Virus record (IMG/VR): IMGVR_UViG_3300008266_000102
Coordinates: 1 to 45,523 of that record
Reading direction: 5' to 3' (one strand)
DNA from: a virus
Length of the DNA: 45,523 bases
Made by a program: the position numbers and the translations under genes. Below the pieces are notes generated by a model. It was not told where the DNA came from. It was given only the letters and a program-made list of their open reading frames with translations, and did not search any database. Shown piece after piece: positions 44,237 to 45,523 of the stretch; the stretch's first letter is position 1, and every line of letters begins with the position of its first letter.

Positions 44237-45523
44237 TTATTTACTTAATATTTTTAAAACTTTTAATATTGAATCTGGTGTCACAGAAATACTATCTATA
44301 CCCTCTTCAACCAGAAACTTTGCAAATTCAGGAAAATCAGATGGTGCTTGACCGCAAATTCCAACTTTAGTGCCGGTTTTTTTACCAACTTTTATAAGAT
44401 GAGATATAGCTCTTTTTACTGCAATATTCCTTTCATCATAAATGTGAGCGACTAATGCAGAATCCCTATCCAACCCTAAAATTAATTGAGTTAAATCATT
44501 AGACCCTATTGAAAAACCATCTATATGTTCGGCAAATTCCTCAGCCATAAATATATTAGATGGAAGTTCAGCCATTAAATAAATCTCTAGACCCCTTTCA
44601 CCTCTTTTAAGCCCATACGATTCCATTACCTTATAAACTTTTAGTAATTCCTCTACTGTTCTACAAAATGGGATCATAATTACAACATTGGTTAAACCCA
44701 TTTTTTCCCTTACTCTTTTTAGGGCTTTTAATTCCATACCAAATGCCTCTTTGTATTCAGTGGAATAGTATCTTGAAGCACCTCTCCAACCTATCATAGG
44801 GTTTTCTTCTTTCGGCTCAAAATAAGTACCTCCTAATAAGTTTTCATATTCATTGGATTTAAAATCTGATAATCTTACAATTACTTTATTCGGATAAAAT
44901 GCTGTAGCAATTTTTGCTATACCATAAGATAATCTTTTAACAAAAAAAGTTTCTTCATCATCATACCCCCTTATTGTTTTTTCAATTTCATTTGTAAGAT
45001 TTTCATCACCAATTTGCTTATGTTTTAGAAGAGCAAGTGGATGTACCTTTATATAATTATTAATTATAAATTCTTCTCTGGCAAGTCCTACACCTGAATT
45101 TGGTAGATGTGAAAATTTAAAAGCTATATCCGGAGATGCAACATTTAGCATTATGGGTGTCTTAACCTTGGGCAGATCATCAAGGTTTGTTTCTATTTTT
45201 TCATAATCTAAAAACCCTTCGTAAACAAATCCAGTATCACCCTCACTACATGATACAGTGACCTTTTGATTATTTTTAATTATATCTGTGGCATTTCTAC
45301 ACCCTACTATTGCAGGCAAACCTAACTCTCTTGCAACTATTGCAGCGTGACAAGTTCTACCACCTTTATTGGTAATGATTGCAGAAGCTTTTTTCATGAT
45401 TGGCTCCCAATCAGGATCTGTCATATCTGTTACTAACACTGAACCATCAACAAATTCAGAAGCATCAAAAGAACCATCCCTTCCATCTAAAGAGAACATA
45501 ATTGTTGCTTCTCCAGATGCAAC
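44237..45523 (-). CDS. ppsA: Phosphoenolpyruvate synthase, C-terminal half (N-terminus beyond the window)
   Basis: The frame is open through the right edge, so the 429 visible residues are the C-terminal part of a longer protein. GSVLVTDMTDPDWEPIMKKA and GGRTCHAAIVAREL form the phosphohistidine domain, with the phosphoryl-carrying His in TCHAA. The PEP-binding barrel follows with MIPFCRTVEELLKV, SIGSNDLTQLILGLDRDS and GICGQAPSD, which carries the catalytic Cys. PpsA converts pyruvate, ATP and water to PEP, AMP and phosphate. The TDPDWEP motif favours PpsA over pyruvate phosphate dikinase. All catalytic residues in this half are intact. PpsA is very unusual in a phage. Confidence 0.9.
   Translation of the reverse strand, partial: VASGEATIMFSLDGRDGSFDASEFVDGSVLVTDMTDPDWEPIMKKASAIITNKGGRTCHAAIVARELGLPAIVGCRNATDIIKNNQKVTVSCSEGDTGFVYEGFLDYEKIETNLDDLPKVKTPIMLNVASPDIAFKFSHLPNSGVGLAREEFIINNYIKVHPLALLKHKQIGDENLTNEIEKTIRGYDDEETFFVKRLSYGIAKIATAFYPNKVIVRLSDFKSNEYENLLGGTYFEPKEENPMIGWRGASRYYSTEYKEAFGMELKALKRVREKMGLTNVVIMIPFCRTVEELLKVYKVMESYGLKRGERGLEIYLMAELPSNIFMAEEFAEHIDGFSIGSNDLTQLILGLDRDSALVAHIYDERNIAVKRAISHLIKVGKKTGTKVGICGQAPSDFPEFAKFLVEEGIDSISVTPDSILKVLKILSK

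Noticed and set aside
1-45523. CRISPR array, insertion sequence or transposase
   Set aside because: No regularly spaced repeats and no transposase-like protein or terminal inverted repeats were seen; the only mobile genes are the two homing endonucleases.
1-45523. Host chromosome rather than phage
   Set aside because: Receptor, lipoprotein and T9SS genes are host-like, but the dense small orphans, tRNA array, homing endonucleases, virion-type proteins and absence of housekeeping operons fit a large phage. A chimeric assembly near the host-like genes cannot be fully excluded without read data.

Overview
The window is a compact, strongly AT-rich stretch that reads as part of a large tailed-phage genome, probably a jumbo myovirus-like phage of a Bacteroidetes (Flavobacteriia-like) host. 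The phage signs are tightly packed small genes with ATGA-type overlaps, a 16-gene tRNA array plus two outlying tRNA-type genes, two homing endonucleases, virion-type proteins, DHFR, ClpP, DUF3307 and DUF4326 proteins and many small phage-type orphans. The host signs are a TonB-dependent receptor with a carboxypeptidase-regulatory-like N-domain, a surface lipoprotein with a CKKDD export-type N-terminus, and a secreted protein with a type IX secretion (T9SS) type-A-like C-terminus. Almost all genes lie on the minus strand.

Layout. 1-3.2 kb: DUF3307 membrane protein (cut by the left edge), small orphans, a short adenylosuccinate synthetase, a calcineurin-like phosphoesterase and a ClpP-type protease. 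3.3-12.3 kb: two large divergent virion-type proteins, small orphans, two exported proteins, a 703-residue tail or baseplate protein and two orphans. 12.3-16.4 kb: a foreign-looking block with a ~236-nt structured RNA candidate, the TonB-dependent receptor, its beta-helix lipoprotein partner and a 144-nt tRNA-like element. 16.4-22 kb: an SPFH-like lipoprotein, small membrane proteins, a primase-like (AEP) protein, a GIY-YIG endonuclease, orphans and a tRNA-Ile whose 5' end is overlapped by a second homing endonuclease. 22.1-24 kb: the tRNA array and a leader that can form mutually exclusive hairpins. 24-41 kb: small genes including a CYTH-domain protein, a kinase-like protein, DUF4326, a PLP aminotransferase, the T9SS-type secreted protein, P-loop, HAD and HExxH proteins, a polynucleotide-kinase-like protein, a possible lysis or envelope cluster and a cREC protein. 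41-45.5 kb: DHFR, a nuclease-like protein, small membrane proteins and the C-terminal half of a phosphoenolpyruvate synthase running off the right edge.

How the parts may work together. The tRNA array, the kinase, HAD and cREC proteins (families linked to RNA repair) and the unusual tRNA-like RNAs suggest heavy investment in translation during infection. PEP synthase, adenylosuccinate synthetase, DHFR and an aminotransferase suggest reprogramming of carbon and nucleotide metabolism. About eleven exported proteins, including the outer-membrane receptor pair and the T9SS cargo, suggest that the phage remodels the infected cell's envelope, either for nutrient uptake or to exclude competing phages. 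These functional links are inference from gene content; no searches were run.
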